Source: Pseudomonas corrugata (GTDB lineage: Bacteria; Pseudomonadota; Gammaproteobacteria; Pseudomonadales; Pseudomonadaceae). Taken from it: a stretch of 64,000 nucleotides of DNA. Where the stretch lies: the NCBI RefSeq assembly GCF_001269905.1, contig NZ_LHVK01000004.1, positions 62,001 through 126,000 on the forward strand, given 5' to 3'. The notes beneath the pieces are model-generated. The model made no database searches, was not told where the DNA came from, and saw only the letters and a list, made by a program, of their open reading frames with translations. A program made the translations under genes and the position numbers. This document shows, one piece after another, positions 12,425 to 22,028 of the stretch; the first letter of the stretch is position 1, and the number at the start of each line of letters is the position of its first letter.

Positions 12425-12589
12425 ATGAGCAAAAAGCCATCCAAGCATGGCCCCAACAAGGCCAAATCCATCATCGCCCAGCCCCTGTTCCGCAGCCGTC
12501 AGGAACGGCCCGCCAAGGGCAAAGGCAGCTACCGCCGCGAAGCCTTCCAGTCTGACAACTGGGAGGCTTCTTGCTTTATGGCGGCTTGA
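12425..12589 (+). CDS. arfA: alternative ribosome-rescue factor ArfA
   Basis: ArfA recruits RF2 to ribosomes stalled on mRNAs lacking a stop codon, as backup to tmRNA. The 54-residue product MSKKPSKHGPNKAKSI... has the core PLFRSRQE, the KGKGSYRR motif and the C-terminal NWEAS. ATG 12425 is preceded by GAGAGATCC. A 12-bp hairpin followed by TTGCTTT lies inside the 3' end of the coding region, so much of the mRNA should end without a stop codon. The ArfA made from it would then be tagged by tmRNA, the known control circuit in E. coli. PA3990 is the positional equivalent. Confidence 0.93.
   Translation: MSKKPSKHGPNKAKSIIAQPLFRSRQERPAKGKGSYRREAFQSDNWEASCFMAA
12539..12577 (+). terminator. hairpin inside the arfA coding region
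   Basis: The stem is gaagccttccag (12539-12550) with ctgggaggcttc (12559-12570): 12 pairs including one G-U and an 8-nt loop, followed by ttgcttt. It ends 19 nt before the arfA stop. It would act as an intrinsic terminator or an RNase III site producing non-stop arfA mRNA. Confidence 0.8.
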
Positions 12590-12661
12590 AACATCCGGAC
12601 AAGCCCTTTGCACCCTGCCCATGTTAAGGTCAGCACCTGATTTGCATTTCTGGACCCCTGC

Positions 12662-13984
12662 ATGCCCTTTTGTCTTACCCGCCGCTGGCCAGTGCGCCAA
12701 TTGATGGCCGCCACAAGCTTCGCGCTGCTTGTCGCCTGCGCAGAAAAACCCACCGCCGCCGATGCCCAACCGCTCCAGACCGTTCCTGCCGTGACCGCCC
12801 CGGCCATGGTTCCGCCTGTGGTGCCGACCGGCGAAAACCTGGATATCGTCCCGACCCAGACCTTCGCTGAATGGCAGGCAGGGTTTCGCAAGGAAGCACT
12901 GGCTGCCGGGATCCGCGCCGACCTGTTCGATCGCGCCTTTATCGGCGTGAGCCCCGACATGAGTGTGATCAAGGCCGATCGCAGCCAGCCGGAATTCGCC
13001 CGGCCCGTATGGGAATACCTGGACGGCGCGCTGTCACCCCTGCGGGTGCGCAAAGGCCAGAGCCTGATCCAGGAACATGCCGAGATTCTGCAAAGCATCG
13101 AACAGCGCTACGGCGTCGACCGCCAGGCACTGGTGGCGGTATGGGGCATGGAGAGCAATTTCGGCCAGTTCCAGGGCACGAAGTCAGTGATCAATTCCCT
13201 GGCGACCCTGGCCTATGAAGGACGACGTCCGGGCTTTGCCCATGCGCAACTGATCGCCGCCCTGCAGATCCTGCAACAAGGTGATATCGCCCCGGAAAAA
13301 ATGCTCGGCTCCTGGGCTGGTGCCATGGGCCAGACCCAGTTCATCCCCACCACATACAACACCCACGCGGTGGATTTCGACGGTGACGGCCGCCGCGACA
13401 TCTGGGGCAGCGCCACCGACGCCCTGGCCTCGACCGCGCATTACCTGCAAAGCTCCGGCTGGCAACGCGGGCAGCCGTGGGGATTCGAGGTCCGGCTGAA
13501 GGAAGGATTCAACTACCCCTTGGCCGACGGTTCGATTCGCAAACCCGTGTCCGAATGGCTGCAGTTGGGCGTCAGCCTGCCCAATGGCGGCCGGATTCCG
13601 GCCGACACCGAACACCTGTCGGCCGCCTTGCTGCTACCGGCCGGTTATCGTGGACCGGCGTTCCTGGTATTCGACAACTTCCGCGCGATTCTCAAGTACA
13701 ACAACTCTTCGTCCTACGCGCTGGCAGTGAGCCTGCTCTCGGAGCGCTTCGTTGGTGCGGGATTGATCAACGGCCAATGGCCAAAAGACGACCTGCCCTT
13801 GAGCCGCAGCGAACGAATCGAACTGCAGACGCTGCTGGGACAGCATCAATATGATGCCGGCAACCCCGACGGCATCATCGGTGCCAATACCCGTAAAGCG
13901 ATCCGTAGCGCCCAGCAGTCGCTCGGCTGGCCCGCGGACGGGTATCCGACGCACCAGTTGCTGGAGAACCTGCGCCAGCGTTGA
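12662..13984 (+). CDS. lytic murein transglycosylase (MltB/SltB family) with PG-binding domain
   Basis: The 440-residue protein has a lipoprotein signal (lipobox LLVAC, Cys26), a GH103 domain with catalytic Glu164 in WGMESNFG, the GAMGQTQFIPTTY segment, and a C-terminal PG_binding_1 domain (about 375-440). It cleaves the MurNAc-GlcNAc bond with 1,6-anhydro formation in the periplasm, probably from the outer membrane. It corresponds in position to PA3992 (SltB3). The ATG at 12662 lies 72 bp after arfA; the ribosome-binding site is unremarkable. Confidence 0.9.
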   Translation: MPFCLTRRWPVRQLMAATSFALLVACAEKPTAADAQPLQTVPAVTAPAMVPPVVPTGENLDIVPTQTFAEWQAGFRKEALAAGIRADLFDRAFIGVSPDMSVIKADRSQPEFARPVWEYLDGALSPLRVRKGQSLIQEHAEILQSIEQRYGVDRQALVAVWGMESNFGQFQGTKSVINSLATLAYEGRRPGFAHAQLIAALQILQQGDIAPEKMLGSWAGAMGQTQFIPTTYNTHAVDFDGDGRRDIWGSATDALASTAHYLQSSGWQRGQPWGFEVRLKEGFNYPLADGSIRKPVSEWLQLGVSLPNGGRIPADTEHLSAALLLPAGYRGPAFLVFDNFRAILKYNNSSSYALAVSLLSERFVGAGLINGQWPKDDLPLSRSERIELQTLLGQHQYDAGNPDGIIGANTRKAIRSAQQSLGWPADGYPTHQLLENLRQR

Positions 13985-14006
13985 GTCGTCGTTTGGCCGC
14001 TACCGT

Positions 14007-14070
14007 TTCGCGAGCAGGCTCGCTCCCACAGGGAATTGCATTTCAATGTGGGAGCGAGCCTGCTCGCGAA
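14007..14070. repeat. short REPIN
   Basis: Inverted arms 14007-14030 and 14047-14070 are separated by only about 16 bases, the shortest REPIN spacer in the window. It lies between two convergent genes. Confidence 0.88.
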
Positions 14071-14094
14071 GACTGCCTTCCAATCAACGCCGGA

Positions 14095-15045
14095 CTACCG
14101 ACCCACCACCACATCCTGCTGCAACACCAACCTCTTCTCCCCCGCATCCAGCCTCACCAATGCCCCCAGGGGCAAGGTCAGGTTCGGATCGCAGTGGCCA
14201 CTGCGCCAGCCGGACAGCACCGGTATCCGCAACGGCCCGAAGGTCTGCTTGAGCAACTGGTTCAACGCCTCGCCATCCACCCCGGCCACGTCGCCCACCA
14301 GCACTCCGCGCAGCTTCTGCAATGTGCCGGCCAACCGTAGCTGGGTCAGCAATCGGTCGATCCGATACAGCGGCTCGTTGACGTCCTCGATGAACAGGAT
14401 CACCCCTTCGGCGTCGATCTGATAAGGCGTGCCCATGGTCGCCGCAATGATCGACAGATTGCCCCCCAGCAAGCGCCCCTGGGCGACGCCAGGCTCAACC
14501 GCGGTCAGTGGATAAGCCTCGGGATGGCTCAGCACACTGCCGGCCTTCAATTGCCCACGCAGCAGACTGAAAAACGAGGTAACCGTAGGCGGCTCCTTGT
14601 CCCCCAGGAGATCGGCATTGAGCAGCGGCCCGTGGAAGGTGACGAACCCCGCGTAACGGCTGATAGCCAGGTGCAGCGCGGTGATATCGCTGTAGCCGAC
14701 GAAAGGCTTGGCGTTGCGCCGCAAGAGTTCGAAGTCGACGCGATCCAGCAGACGTGGCGTGCCATAGCCGCCGCGCAAGCAAATGATGGCGTTGACCTCC
14801 GGGTCAGCGAAGGCCCCGTGCAGGTCGTTGAGTCGCGTATCGTCGCTGCCGGCCAGGTAACCGTCCTTCTCATAGACACCCGGGAATATCCGCAGCTCAT
14901 GACCACGGGCGCGCATCCATTGCACCGCCTTATCCGTGTCCAACGGCGCCGGGCCGGCGGGCGCGATCACGCCGATCAGCCCTCCAGATGGCAGGGCCGG
15001 GACAGGTTGGTGGGGGCACAGGGTTTGGGTGGAGTGAAGGGGCAT
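14095..15045 (-). CDS. ldcA: muramoyltetrapeptide (L,D-) carboxypeptidase
   Basis: A 316-residue S66 peptidase that removes the terminal D-Ala from murein tetrapeptide during recycling in the cytoplasm. The nucleophile Ser is in GYSD (FVGYSDITAL), the Glu in LFIEDVNE and the His in WRSGHCDPN, which completes the Ser-Glu-His triad of P. aeruginosa LdcA. It is convergent with the transglycosylase gene, whose products feed the same recycling route. Confidence 0.92.
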   Translation of the reverse strand: MPLHSTQTLCPHQPVPALPSGGLIGVIAPAGPAPLDTDKAVQWMRARGHELRIFPGVYEKDGYLAGSDDTRLNDLHGAFADPEVNAIICLRGGYGTPRLLDRVDFELLRRNAKPFVGYSDITALHLAISRYAGFVTFHGPLLNADLLGDKEPPTVTSFFSLLRGQLKAGSVLSHPEAYPLTAVEPGVAQGRLLGGNLSIIAATMGTPYQIDAEGVILFIEDVNEPLYRIDRLLTQLRLAGTLQKLRGVLVGDVAGVDGEALNQLLKQTFGPLRIPVLSGWRSGHCDPNLTLPLGALVRLDAGEKRLVLQQDVVVGR

Positions 15046-15114
15046 TCGTGGGGTTCCCTGTGGGGGTCAGATTGGTTTGCAGATCCGTTGCTTCATGCAA
15101 ACTGAGCCACCGCT

Positions 15115-15138
15115 ATCGCGAGCAGGCTCGCTCCCACA
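15115..15138. repeat. single REP palindrome
   Basis: atcgcgagcaggctcgctcc... occurs once here, with no inverted partner within 100 bases. Confidence 0.8.
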
Positions 15139-15184
15139 AGGGAAGCATGTACGCTTCAAAGACAGATCATCTGAACCGCTTTGC

Positions 15185-15460
15185 TTTTGCTTTTGATCTT
15201 CGGCCCCGTTAACCACGCTGGCCGAACGCAGGTATTGCGCAGTGGGCAACCCGGCATGGATGCCGGGTTAGCCGCGCTGGGCCATGGATGGCCCTTCGCG
15301 GCGGGCCCACGGAGCAATGCCGGAGTGAGGGCATGCCGAGCCTAGGCGAGGCACCGAGTGGTGGGGCCAAGACCTTTTGGTTACTTTTGGGGCGTTTGCC
15401 AAAAGTAACCCGCCGTAAGGGCGGAACCGTCAGCCGCCATTACCGCAGCAACGGATATAC
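15185..15460. repeat. composite intergenic repeat with several hairpins
   Basis: This fills most of the gene-free 15046-15481. It contains the palindromes aacccggcatggatgccgggtt, gggccatggatggccc and ggttacttttgg...ccaaaagtaacc. I remember this arrangement as a repeat recurring between genes in many Pseudomonas genomes, but could not search for it. The 180-codon open frame across it (15288-15830) continues antisense into lipA and is not believable. Confidence 0.65.
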
Positions 15461-15481
15461 CCCCATACGGCCCGACCCCAA

Positions 15482-16504
15482 TCAGGAACCCAACAACTCC
15501 GCCTTGACCAACTTGGCCTGCTCATCAGCATGGTACGAAGACCGTACCAACGGCCCCGAAGCCACGTTCTTGAAGCCCATCTTGTACCCTTCCTCGGCAA
15601 ACCAGGCAAAGGTATCCGGATGCACGAACCGCTGCACCGGCAAGTGGCTACGCGAAGGTTGCAGATACTGCCCCAGGGTCAGCATATCGATGTCATGCTC
15701 GCGCATGCGCTTCATGACCTCGATGACCTCCTCGTCGGTCTCGCCCAGGCCCAGCATCAAGCCAGACTTGGTCGGAATGTGCGGCATCATCTGCTTGAAG
15801 CGCTGCAGCAAGGTCAACGACCATTGGTAGTCCGAACCCGGACGCGCAGCCTTGTACAGGCGCGGCACGGTTTCCAGGTTATGGTTGAACACATCCGGCG
15901 GCTCGGCGGCGGTGATTTCCAAGGCGATGTCCATGCGACCGCGATAGTCCGGCACCAGCGTTTCGAGCTGCACGTTCGGCGACAGCTTGCGGATTTCACG
16001 GATGCAGTCGGCAAAGTGCTGGGCACCGCCGTCACGCAGGTCGTCGCGGTCCACCGAGGTGATGACCACATACTTGAGCTTCAGGTCGGCAATGGCGATG
16101 GCCAGGCTTTCCGGCTCATTGACGTCCAGTGGTTTCGGACGGCCGTGGCCGACGTCGCAGAACGGGCAGCGACGGGTGCAGATGTCACCCATGATCATGA
16201 AGGTCGCGGTGCCGCCAGAGAAGCACTCGCCCAGGTTCGGGCAGGAGGCTTCTTCGCAGACGCTGTGCAGCTTGTGCTTGCGCAGCAGGGCCTTGATACG
16301 GTCGACTTCCGGGGACACCGGAATGCGCACGCGGATCCAGTCCGGTTTCTTCGGCAACTCGGTGGTCGGGATGATCTTGACCGGGATGCGTGCAACCTTC
16401 TCGGCGCCGCGCAGCTTGACGCCGGCTTCGACCTTGGCACGTGGGGCCGGACGCTCGGTAACGTCCTGCGTCGGGATCATGGTTTGCACTGCATCAGTAG
16501 TCAT
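15482..16504 (-). CDS. lipA: lipoyl synthase
   Basis: LipA inserts two sulfurs in protein-bound octanoyl groups to make lipoate. The 340-residue product has the auxiliary cluster motif C83-x4-C88-x5-C94 and the radical-SAM motif C109-x3-C113-x2-C116, plus the C-terminal RSSYHA segment with the third ligand serine. ATG 16504 lies just after the lipB stop, so the two are coupled; frames further upstream run inside lipB. Confidence 0.96.
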   Translation of the reverse strand: MTTDAVQTMIPTQDVTERPAPRAKVEAGVKLRGAEKVARIPVKIIPTTELPKKPDWIRVRIPVSPEVDRIKALLRKHKLHSVCEEASCPNLGECFSGGTATFMIMGDICTRRCPFCDVGHGRPKPLDVNEPESLAIAIADLKLKYVVITSVDRDDLRDGGAQHFADCIREIRKLSPNVQLETLVPDYRGRMDIALEITAAEPPDVFNHNLETVPRLYKAARPGSDYQWSLTLLQRFKQMMPHIPTKSGLMLGLGETDEEVIEVMKRMREHDIDMLTLGQYLQPSRSHLPVQRFVHPDTFAWFAEEGYKMGFKNVASGPLVRSSYHADEQAKLVKAELLGS

Positions 16505-16505
16505 A

Positions 16506-17153
16506 TCAGTCGATTCCGCCCGTGAGGGTCGTCTGCTCAGCATAGTCGAGGTGTTTGACGAGCTGCGCGCGCAGCCGGGCACTTACCTCGGCAAATTCAA
16601 TCGATCCTGTGTGATCGCGCAGCTGGGTCATCGCCAGCCCCGCATAGCCACAGGGATTAATCCGTCGAAACGGCGAAAGGTCCATGTCCACGTTCAACGC
16701 CAGGCCGTGAAACGAGCAGCCGTGGCGGATCCGCAGGCCCAGGGAGGCGATTTTCGCCCCGTCGACGTAGACACCCGGCGCATCCGGCTTGGCCTGCGCC
16801 GAGACACCGTAGCTGGCCAGCAGCTCGATCAGGCAGGTCTCCATGCGCGTCACCAGCTCACGCACGCCAAACCCCAGCTTGCGCACGTCCAGCAACAGGT
16901 AGGCAACCAACTGGCCGGGGCCATGGTAAGTCACCTGCCCGCCCCGGTCGACCTTCACCACCGGAATGTCCCCGGGCAGCAGCAGGTGCTCGGCCTTGCC
17001 GGCCTGGCCCTGGGTGAATACCGGCGGGTGTTCCACCAGCCAGACTTCGTCTTCGGCGGTGTTGCCACGTTCGTTGGTGAAGCGCTGCATGGCATGCCAG
17101 ACCGGCTCGTAAGCCATCTGCCCCAGCTCGCGAAAGCCTAGCGTGCCCGGCAT
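16506..17153 (-). CDS. lipB: octanoyl-ACP:protein N-octanoyltransferase
   Basis: LipB moves octanoate from ACP to lipoyl domains, the step before LipA. The 215-residue product has [12 protein letters not shown], the catalytic Lys134 (DGAKIASLG) and Cys168 (NPCGYAG). ATG 17153 overlaps the ybeD stop as TGATG, favouring it over GTG 17156. Operon order is dacA, ybeD, lipB, lipA. Confidence 0.96.
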   Translation of the reverse strand: MPGTLGFRELGQMAYEPVWHAMQRFTNERGNTAEDEVWLVEHPPVFTQGQAGKAEHLLLPGDIPVVKVDRGGQVTYHGPGQLVAYLLLDVRKLGFGVRELVTRMETCLIELLASYGVSAQAKPDAPGVYVDGAKIASLGLRIRHGCSFHGLALNVDMDLSPFRRINPCGYAGLAMTQLRDHTGSIEFAEVSARLRAQLVKHLDYAEQTTLTGGID

Positions 17154-17428
17154 CACAACACCATGTGCACGACGCCGGTCGCCCGCAGCTCACTATTGAT
17201 GTCGTACAACTGCTCCTGGCCAGTAGCAACGATGTGCAACTGGATCGTCGTGTACTTGCCGTTGCTGCTCTGGCGCTCGGCCAGGGTCAGGAGATCAACG
17301 GTGGCATGTTTTTCCAGGATGGCAACGACCTTGTCCTTGAAGCCCACTCCGGTGTCGCCAATCACTTTGATCGGATAGTCATTGCAGGGGAATTCGATCT
17401 TTGGCGCCTTTACTTCTGAGTCTGTCAT
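17153..17428 (-). CDS. ybeD: YbeD/DUF493 family protein
   Basis: A 91-residue small alpha/beta protein with an ACT-like fold found between dacA and lipB in many gammaproteobacteria. Its biochemical role is unknown. The start [15 protein letters not shown] at 17428 is the family N-terminus; the longer frame to 17569 runs into the end of dacA. Confidence 0.9.
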   Translation of the reverse strand: MTDSEVKAPKIEFPCNDYPIKVIGDTGVGFKDKVVAILEKHATVDLLTLAERQSSNGKYTTIQLHIVATGQEQLYDINSELRATGVVHMVL

Positions 17429-17507
17429 GGCGTAACGGCCTCGTAGACGTGATAACGAACAAGGCCCCGCACCGGACAGGAACGGGGCCATGCAGTCAAC
17501 ATTCGAT

Positions 17508-18665
17508 TCAGTTGAACAAGCCGTAGAAGAATAGCCGGATGCTATCCCACATGCGGCGGAAGATACCACCTTCTTCGACCGCGTCCAGCGCGATCAAGTC
17601 GGCGCTGTGCACCACTTTGTCTTCCAGTTTGACTTCAACCTTACCGATCACGTCGCCCTTGGCGATAGGGGCGGTCAGTTGCGGGTTCAGGGTCATGCTT
17701 GCAGCGAGCTTCTTGAGCTGGCCTTTTGGCAGGGTCATGGTCAGGTCTTCGGCCAGACCGGCTTTAACCTGGCTGCTGGCGCCTTTCCAGACCTGGGCCT
17801 GGGCCAGTTCGGTGCCTTTCTGGTAGAACGTCTGGGTTTCGAAGAAGCGGAAACCGTAGGTCAGCAGCTTCTGGGTTTCAGCGGCACGGGCCACTTCACT
17901 GTTGGTGCCGAACACCACGGCGATCAGGCGCATGCCGTCACGCACCGCCGAAGACACCATGCAATAGCCGGCCTCTTCGGTATGGCCGGTCTTCAGGCCG
18001 TCGACAGTCTTGTCGCGCCACAGCAGCAGGTTGCGGTTGGGCTGCTTGATGCCGTTCCAGAAGAATTCCTTCTGGGAATAGATGGCGTAGTGCGCCGGAT
18101 CTTCGTGGATGATCGCCCGCGCCAGGATCGCCATGTCGTGAGCCGACGAGTAGTGCTCGGGATTCGGCAGGCCGGTCGGGTTCATGAAGTGACTGTTGGT
18201 CATGCCCAGGTCGGTGACCGTTTTGTTCATCATGTCGGCGAATGCGTCTTCGCTGCCGGCGATGTGTTCGGCCAGGGCAACGCTGGCGTCATTGCCGGAC
18301 TGGATGATGATGCCGTGCAGCAGGTCGCTGACGGTCACTTGCGAGCCGACCTTGATGAACATCCGCGAACCACCGGTGCGCCAGGCATTTTCACTGACGG
18401 TCACCAGATCGTTTTCACCAATCTGGCCGCGACGGATTTCCAGGGTCGCAATGTAGGCGGTCATCAGCTTGGTCAGGCTGGCCGGTGGCAGGCGCTGGTC
18501 ACCATTGTTTTCCACCAGCACGTTGCCGCTGCTGGCATCCATGAGTACATAGGATTTAGCCGCCAGTTGCGGGGGCGACGGCATCATCTCGACCGCGAAC
18601 GCGGCAGGTGAAAGAAGCAGCGGGACTAACAGGCAAAGGCGTTTGGCAAAGGTGGTAATGTTCAT
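17508..18665 (-). CDS. dacA: D-alanyl-D-alanine carboxypeptidase (PBP5/6 type)
   Basis: This trims pentapeptides of murein in the periplasm. The 385-residue product has a cleavable signal (about 1-24), S63-x2-K66 (SLTK), SGN 123-125, KTG 225-227, the C-terminal PBP5_C domain and a final amphipathic helix for membrane binding (IRLFFYGLFN). P. aeruginosa calls the positional homologue dacC/PBP5. It begins the dacA-ybeD-lipB-lipA group. Confidence 0.94.
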   Translation of the reverse strand: MNITTFAKRLCLLVPLLLSPAAFAVEMMPSPPQLAAKSYVLMDASSGNVLVENNGDQRLPPASLTKLMTAYIATLEIRRGQIGENDLVTVSENAWRTGGSRMFIKVGSQVTVSDLLHGIIIQSGNDASVALAEHIAGSEDAFADMMNKTVTDLGMTNSHFMNPTGLPNPEHYSSAHDMAILARAIIHEDPAHYAIYSQKEFFWNGIKQPNRNLLLWRDKTVDGLKTGHTEEAGYCMVSSAVRDGMRLIAVVFGTNSEVARAAETQKLLTYGFRFFETQTFYQKGTELAQAQVWKGASSQVKAGLAEDLTMTLPKGQLKKLAASMTLNPQLTAPIAKGDVIGKVEVKLEDKVVHSADLIALDAVEEGGIFRRMWDSIRLFFYGLFN

Positions 18666-18832
18666 CCGTCTCTCGAAATCGCTAATGGACTGCCCGGAGG
18701 CAATACTGAACAGGCAGTCTTCTTGATGGACTGCCGCGTATTAAGTTGCTCACTCACATCCCTTGCCGGGCTTTTGTTATTCATGGAGCCAACAACCTGA
18801 CCCGCTCGAACCGCAAGCGGGCCTTCAATCAA

Positions 18833-19858
18833 TCATTCGGCGGTGACCAGGCTCGGCGAACCGAGATTGGCCAGGCGCACGCTGTTCTGTACCTGCTGGA
18901 CTTCACCCGGAGAACCGATCGGCCCCAGGCGCACCCGATGCAGTGTCTGCTGGTTGCGCACGATCGAACTGATGAACACCGGGGCGCTCACCATCGAGCT
19001 GAGCTTCGAGCGGAGCAGTTCGGCAGCGTCCGGGTTGGCGAACGCGCCCACCTGCAGATACTGGCCAGACGCTGTTGCAGAAGCGTTTTTTTTTGCATCC
19101 GCCTGCACAGGCACTACGGTCGCGGCGTGTTGCTGCGGCGGTGGCGTCCATTGTTCGACCGTGCCGGTGGACGCCGTCACGGTCGGCGCGGCATTTTGCG
19201 CCACTTTTGGCTCGTTGAGCATCAAAGGCGCCGGACGGCCACGCTGGGCCCACCACTCCTGCGGATCAATACCCTCGACCTTGACCCGCGCGGTGCCGAT
19301 TTCAGCGTAACCGAGTTTTTTCGCCGCGGCATACGACAGGTCGATGATCCGGTCGGAATAGAACGGCCCACGGTCATTGACCCGCAGGATCACGCTCTTG
19401 TTGTTGTCCAGGTTGGTCACCCGCACGTAACTGGGCAGCGGCAAGGTCTTGTGGGCCGCGCTCATGCCGTACAGGTCATACACCTCGCCATTGGCGGTGT
19501 TCTGGCCATGAAACTTGGTGCCATACCAGGACGCGGTGCCCGACGCGACGTAGCTCTTGGAGTCGGCCATCGGGAAATAGGTCTTGCCCAGCACCGTATA
19601 CGGGTTGGCCTTGTAGGGGCCGGTGTGCAGGGTTGGGGTGGCGTCGGGAATGCGCGAGACATCCACGTCCCACCACGGCGCACCATCCTTGTGGGCACGG
19701 TTGATGTCCAGGCCCGGCATGGCGCGCACGGCGGTGGAGCTTTTCTGGGTTGGCGCGCGACCGGTCGAACAACTGACGACCAACAGCGACAGCGCAGCCA
19801 GTGCCACGAACTTCAGGGGCCTGGCTTTCAGGGGTTGATAGGTAGGCAATGCCTGCAT
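18833..19858 (-). CDS. rlpA: septal ring lytic transglycosylase RlpA
   Basis: An outer-membrane lipoprotein that cleaves glycan strands lacking stem peptides at the septum. The 341-residue protein has a lipobox VVSC (Cys30), a double-psi beta-barrel (about 105-205, GTASWYG and VRVNDRGPF) and a C-terminal SPOR domain (about 262-341). The start overlaps the mltB stop by one base (TAATG). It is the last gene of the rod-shape operon. Confidence 0.93.
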   Translation of the reverse strand: MQALPTYQPLKARPLKFVALAALSLLVVSCSTGRAPTQKSSTAVRAMPGLDINRAHKDGAPWWDVDVSRIPDATPTLHTGPYKANPYTVLGKTYFPMADSKSYVASGTASWYGTKFHGQNTANGEVYDLYGMSAAHKTLPLPSYVRVTNLDNNKSVILRVNDRGPFYSDRIIDLSYAAAKKLGYAEIGTARVKVEGIDPQEWWAQRGRPAPLMLNEPKVAQNAAPTVTASTGTVEQWTPPPQQHAATVVPVQADAKKNASATASGQYLQVGAFANPDAAELLRSKLSSMVSAPVFISSIVRNQQTLHRVRLGPIGSPGEVQQVQNSVRLANLGSPSLVTAE

Positions 19859-20865
19859 TATTTGACGCCCCGTGCTTTGACCAGCTCTTCAGACAGTTGA
19901 TGCACAGCCATGGCGTACATCACACTGCGGTTATAACGCGTAATCGCGTAGAAATTCTTCAGGCCCATCCAGTACTCAGGGCCCTGTTCGCCTTCCAGGC
20001 GAATGGCGGTGACAGGCATGTCGTCACGCAGCGCATCATGACTCGACCAGCCCAGCGCCCGCAACTCCCCGACGGTTTTCGTCGGTTCGATGCCCTCGCT
20101 CAGGCCCTCGTCCACCTGCTCGCCACGCACGTCGGCACGACTGACCACCGGTTGGCCGGCTTCCCAGCCGTGGCGCTTGAAATAGCTGGCAACACTGCCG
20201 ATGGCATCGGTGGGGTTGGTCCAGATATTGATATGGCCATCGCCGTCGAAATCCACCGCATAGGCGCGGAAACTGCTGGGCATGAATTGTGGCAGGCCCA
20301 TGGCCCCGGCATAGGACCCCTTGAGGGTCAGCGGATCGACCTGCTCCTCCCGGGCCAGCAACAGGAATTCACGCAATTCCTTGCGGAAGAACTCGGCGCG
20401 CGGCGGGTAATCGAAGCCCAGGGTCGACAGAGCATCGATCACCCGGAAATTCCCGGTATTGCGGCCAAAGAAGGTCTCGACGCCGATGATAGACACGATG
20501 ACCTGGGCCGGCACGCCGTACTCCTGCTCGGCGCGGGCCAGGGCGGCCTCGTGCTGGCGCCAGAAGTCCACGCCCCGGGCGATGCGCGCCTCGGTGATGA
20601 ACATCGGCCGGTACTCGCTCCACTGCTTGACCCGCTCGGCGGGCCGGGAGATCGCGTCGAGGATCGACTGCTTGCGTTCAGCCTCGCGGAACACCCCCAT
20701 CAGTTGTTCACCGGCAAAGCCATAGTCGCGGGTCATTTCACCGACGAATTCGGCCACCTGCGGCGAGCCCTCGTATTCACCGGCCAAGGCGTGCGACGCA
20801 CCGCCCAGGAGGCTGATCAGGCCGACCCACGCATGTCGCGTCGACCAGCCACGCATTGCTTGCAT
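19858..20865 (-). CDS. mltB: membrane-associated lytic murein transglycosylase B
   Basis: A 335-residue GH103 enzyme with a signal peptide (about 1-28) and catalytic Glu130 in GVETFFG; GAMGLPQFMPSSF is the conserved family segment. Unlike the gene at 12662 it lacks a PG-binding domain, and no lipobox is seen. ATG 20865 is preceded by AAGGTGAAG; the frame is open far upstream inside rodA, which is a shadow. It corresponds to SltB1 (PA4001). Confidence 0.93.
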   Translation of the reverse strand: MQAMRGWSTRHAWVGLISLLGGASHALAGEYEGSPQVAEFVGEMTRDYGFAGEQLMGVFREAERKQSILDAISRPAERVKQWSEYRPMFITEARIARGVDFWRQHEAALARAEQEYGVPAQVIVSIIGVETFFGRNTGNFRVIDALSTLGFDYPPRAEFFRKELREFLLLAREEQVDPLTLKGSYAGAMGLPQFMPSSFRAYAVDFDGDGHINIWTNPTDAIGSVASYFKRHGWEAGQPVVSRADVRGEQVDEGLSEGIEPTKTVGELRALGWSSHDALRDDMPVTAIRLEGEQGPEYWMGLKNFYAITRYNRSVMYAMAVHQLSEELVKARGVK

Positions 20866-20882
20866 TGAACTCTTCACCTTAT

Positions 20883-22028
20883 TCAAACCTGTGCGATCCA
20901 CTTGCGGTGGGTATGGATCGACATCAAGACCCCAAACGCTGACAGTAGCGTCACCAGCGAAGTTCCTCCGTAGCTGATGAAGGGCAACGGCACTCCCACA
21001 ACCGGCAACAAACCACTGACCATACCGATGTTGACGAAAACGTAAACAAAAAACGTCATGGTCAGGCTGCCCGCCAGCAACTTGCCGAACAGGGTTTGCG
21101 CCTGAGCGGTGATGACCAGCCCCCGGCCGATCAGCAACAGGTAGATCAGTAGCAGCAGGCAGATACCCACCAGGCCGAACTCCTCGCCCATCACGGCGAT
21201 GATGAAGTCGGTGTGGCTTTCCGGCAGGAAGTCCAGGTGCGACTGGGTGCCCATCAGCCACCCCTTGCCGAATACCCCGCCGGAGCCGATAGCGGCCTTG
21301 GACTGAATGATGTTCCAGCCGGTGCCCAACGGATCGCTTTCCGGGTCGAGGAACGTCAGGATGCGCTGCTTCTGATAGTCGTGCATCACGAAGTACCACA
21401 TGGCGATCGACACCGGTATCGCAATGGCAATCACGCTCAGGATCCAGCGCCAGCGCAACCCGCCCATGAACAACACGAAGGCGCCACCGGCCAGGATCAG
21501 CAGTGAAGTGCCGAGGTCCGGCTGGCGCACGATCAGGATGAACGGGATGCCGATCAGCAACAGGCTGATGCACACGTGCTTGAGCTGCGGCGGCAAGGTG
21601 CGCTTGGACAAGTACCAGGCGATGGTCGCCGGCATGATGATCTTCATGAATTCCGAAGGCTGGAAGCGGATCACCCCGGGGATGTTGATCCAGCGCGTGG
21701 CCCCCATGGCGTTATGGCCCATCACGTCCACCACCACCAACAGGCTCACGCCCACCACATAGGCCAGCGGCACCCAGCGCGCCATGAACCGTGGTTCGAG
21801 CTGGGCAATGACGACCATCGACACCAGCCCGATGCCGAACGAAGTGGCCTGCTTGGCCAGCAGGTCCCAGCTCTTGCCACTGGCCGAATACAACACGAAC
21901 AGGCTGCCCGCAGCCAGGATCAGCAGCAGGACCAGCAGCGGACCGTCGATGTGTATGCGCTGCAACAGTGTGGCGCGACGGCGCATCACATCTTCGCTGG
22001 AGAGGATCCGGTCGAAATTATTCTTCAC
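20883..22028 (-). CDS. rodA: rod-shape-determining peptidoglycan polymerase RodA
   Basis: RodA is the SEDS glycosyltransferase of the elongasome, partner of PBP2. The product has about ten membrane segments and the conserved WINIPGVIRFQPSE loop with the SEDS signature near the C-terminus (PFISYGGTSL). I prefer GTG 22028, 11 bp inside mrdA with GGAGG upstream, giving 381 residues; ATG 21986 gives 367 and is also plausible. It is followed by mltB after 17 bp. Confidence 0.92.
   Translation of the reverse strand: MKNNFDRILSSEDVMRRRATLLQRIHIDGPLLVLLLILAAGSLFVLYSASGKSWDLLAKQATSFGIGLVSMVVIAQLEPRFMARWVPLAYVVGVSLLVVVDVMGHNAMGATRWINIPGVIRFQPSEFMKIIMPATIAWYLSKRTLPPQLKHVCISLLLIGIPFILIVRQPDLGTSLLILAGGAFVLFMGGLRWRWILSVIAIAIPVSIAMWYFVMHDYQKQRILTFLDPESDPLGTGWNIIQSKAAIGSGGVFGKGWLMGTQSHLDFLPESHTDFIIAVMGEEFGLVGICLLLLIYLLLIGRGLVITAQAQTLFGKLLAGSLTMTFFVYVFVNIGMVSGLLPVVGVPLPFISYGGTSLVTLLSAFGVLMSIHTHRKWIAQV

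Noticed and set aside
15288..15830. 180-codon plus-strand frame
   Set aside because: It begins in the composite repeat and runs antisense into lipA; its composition is not protein-like.
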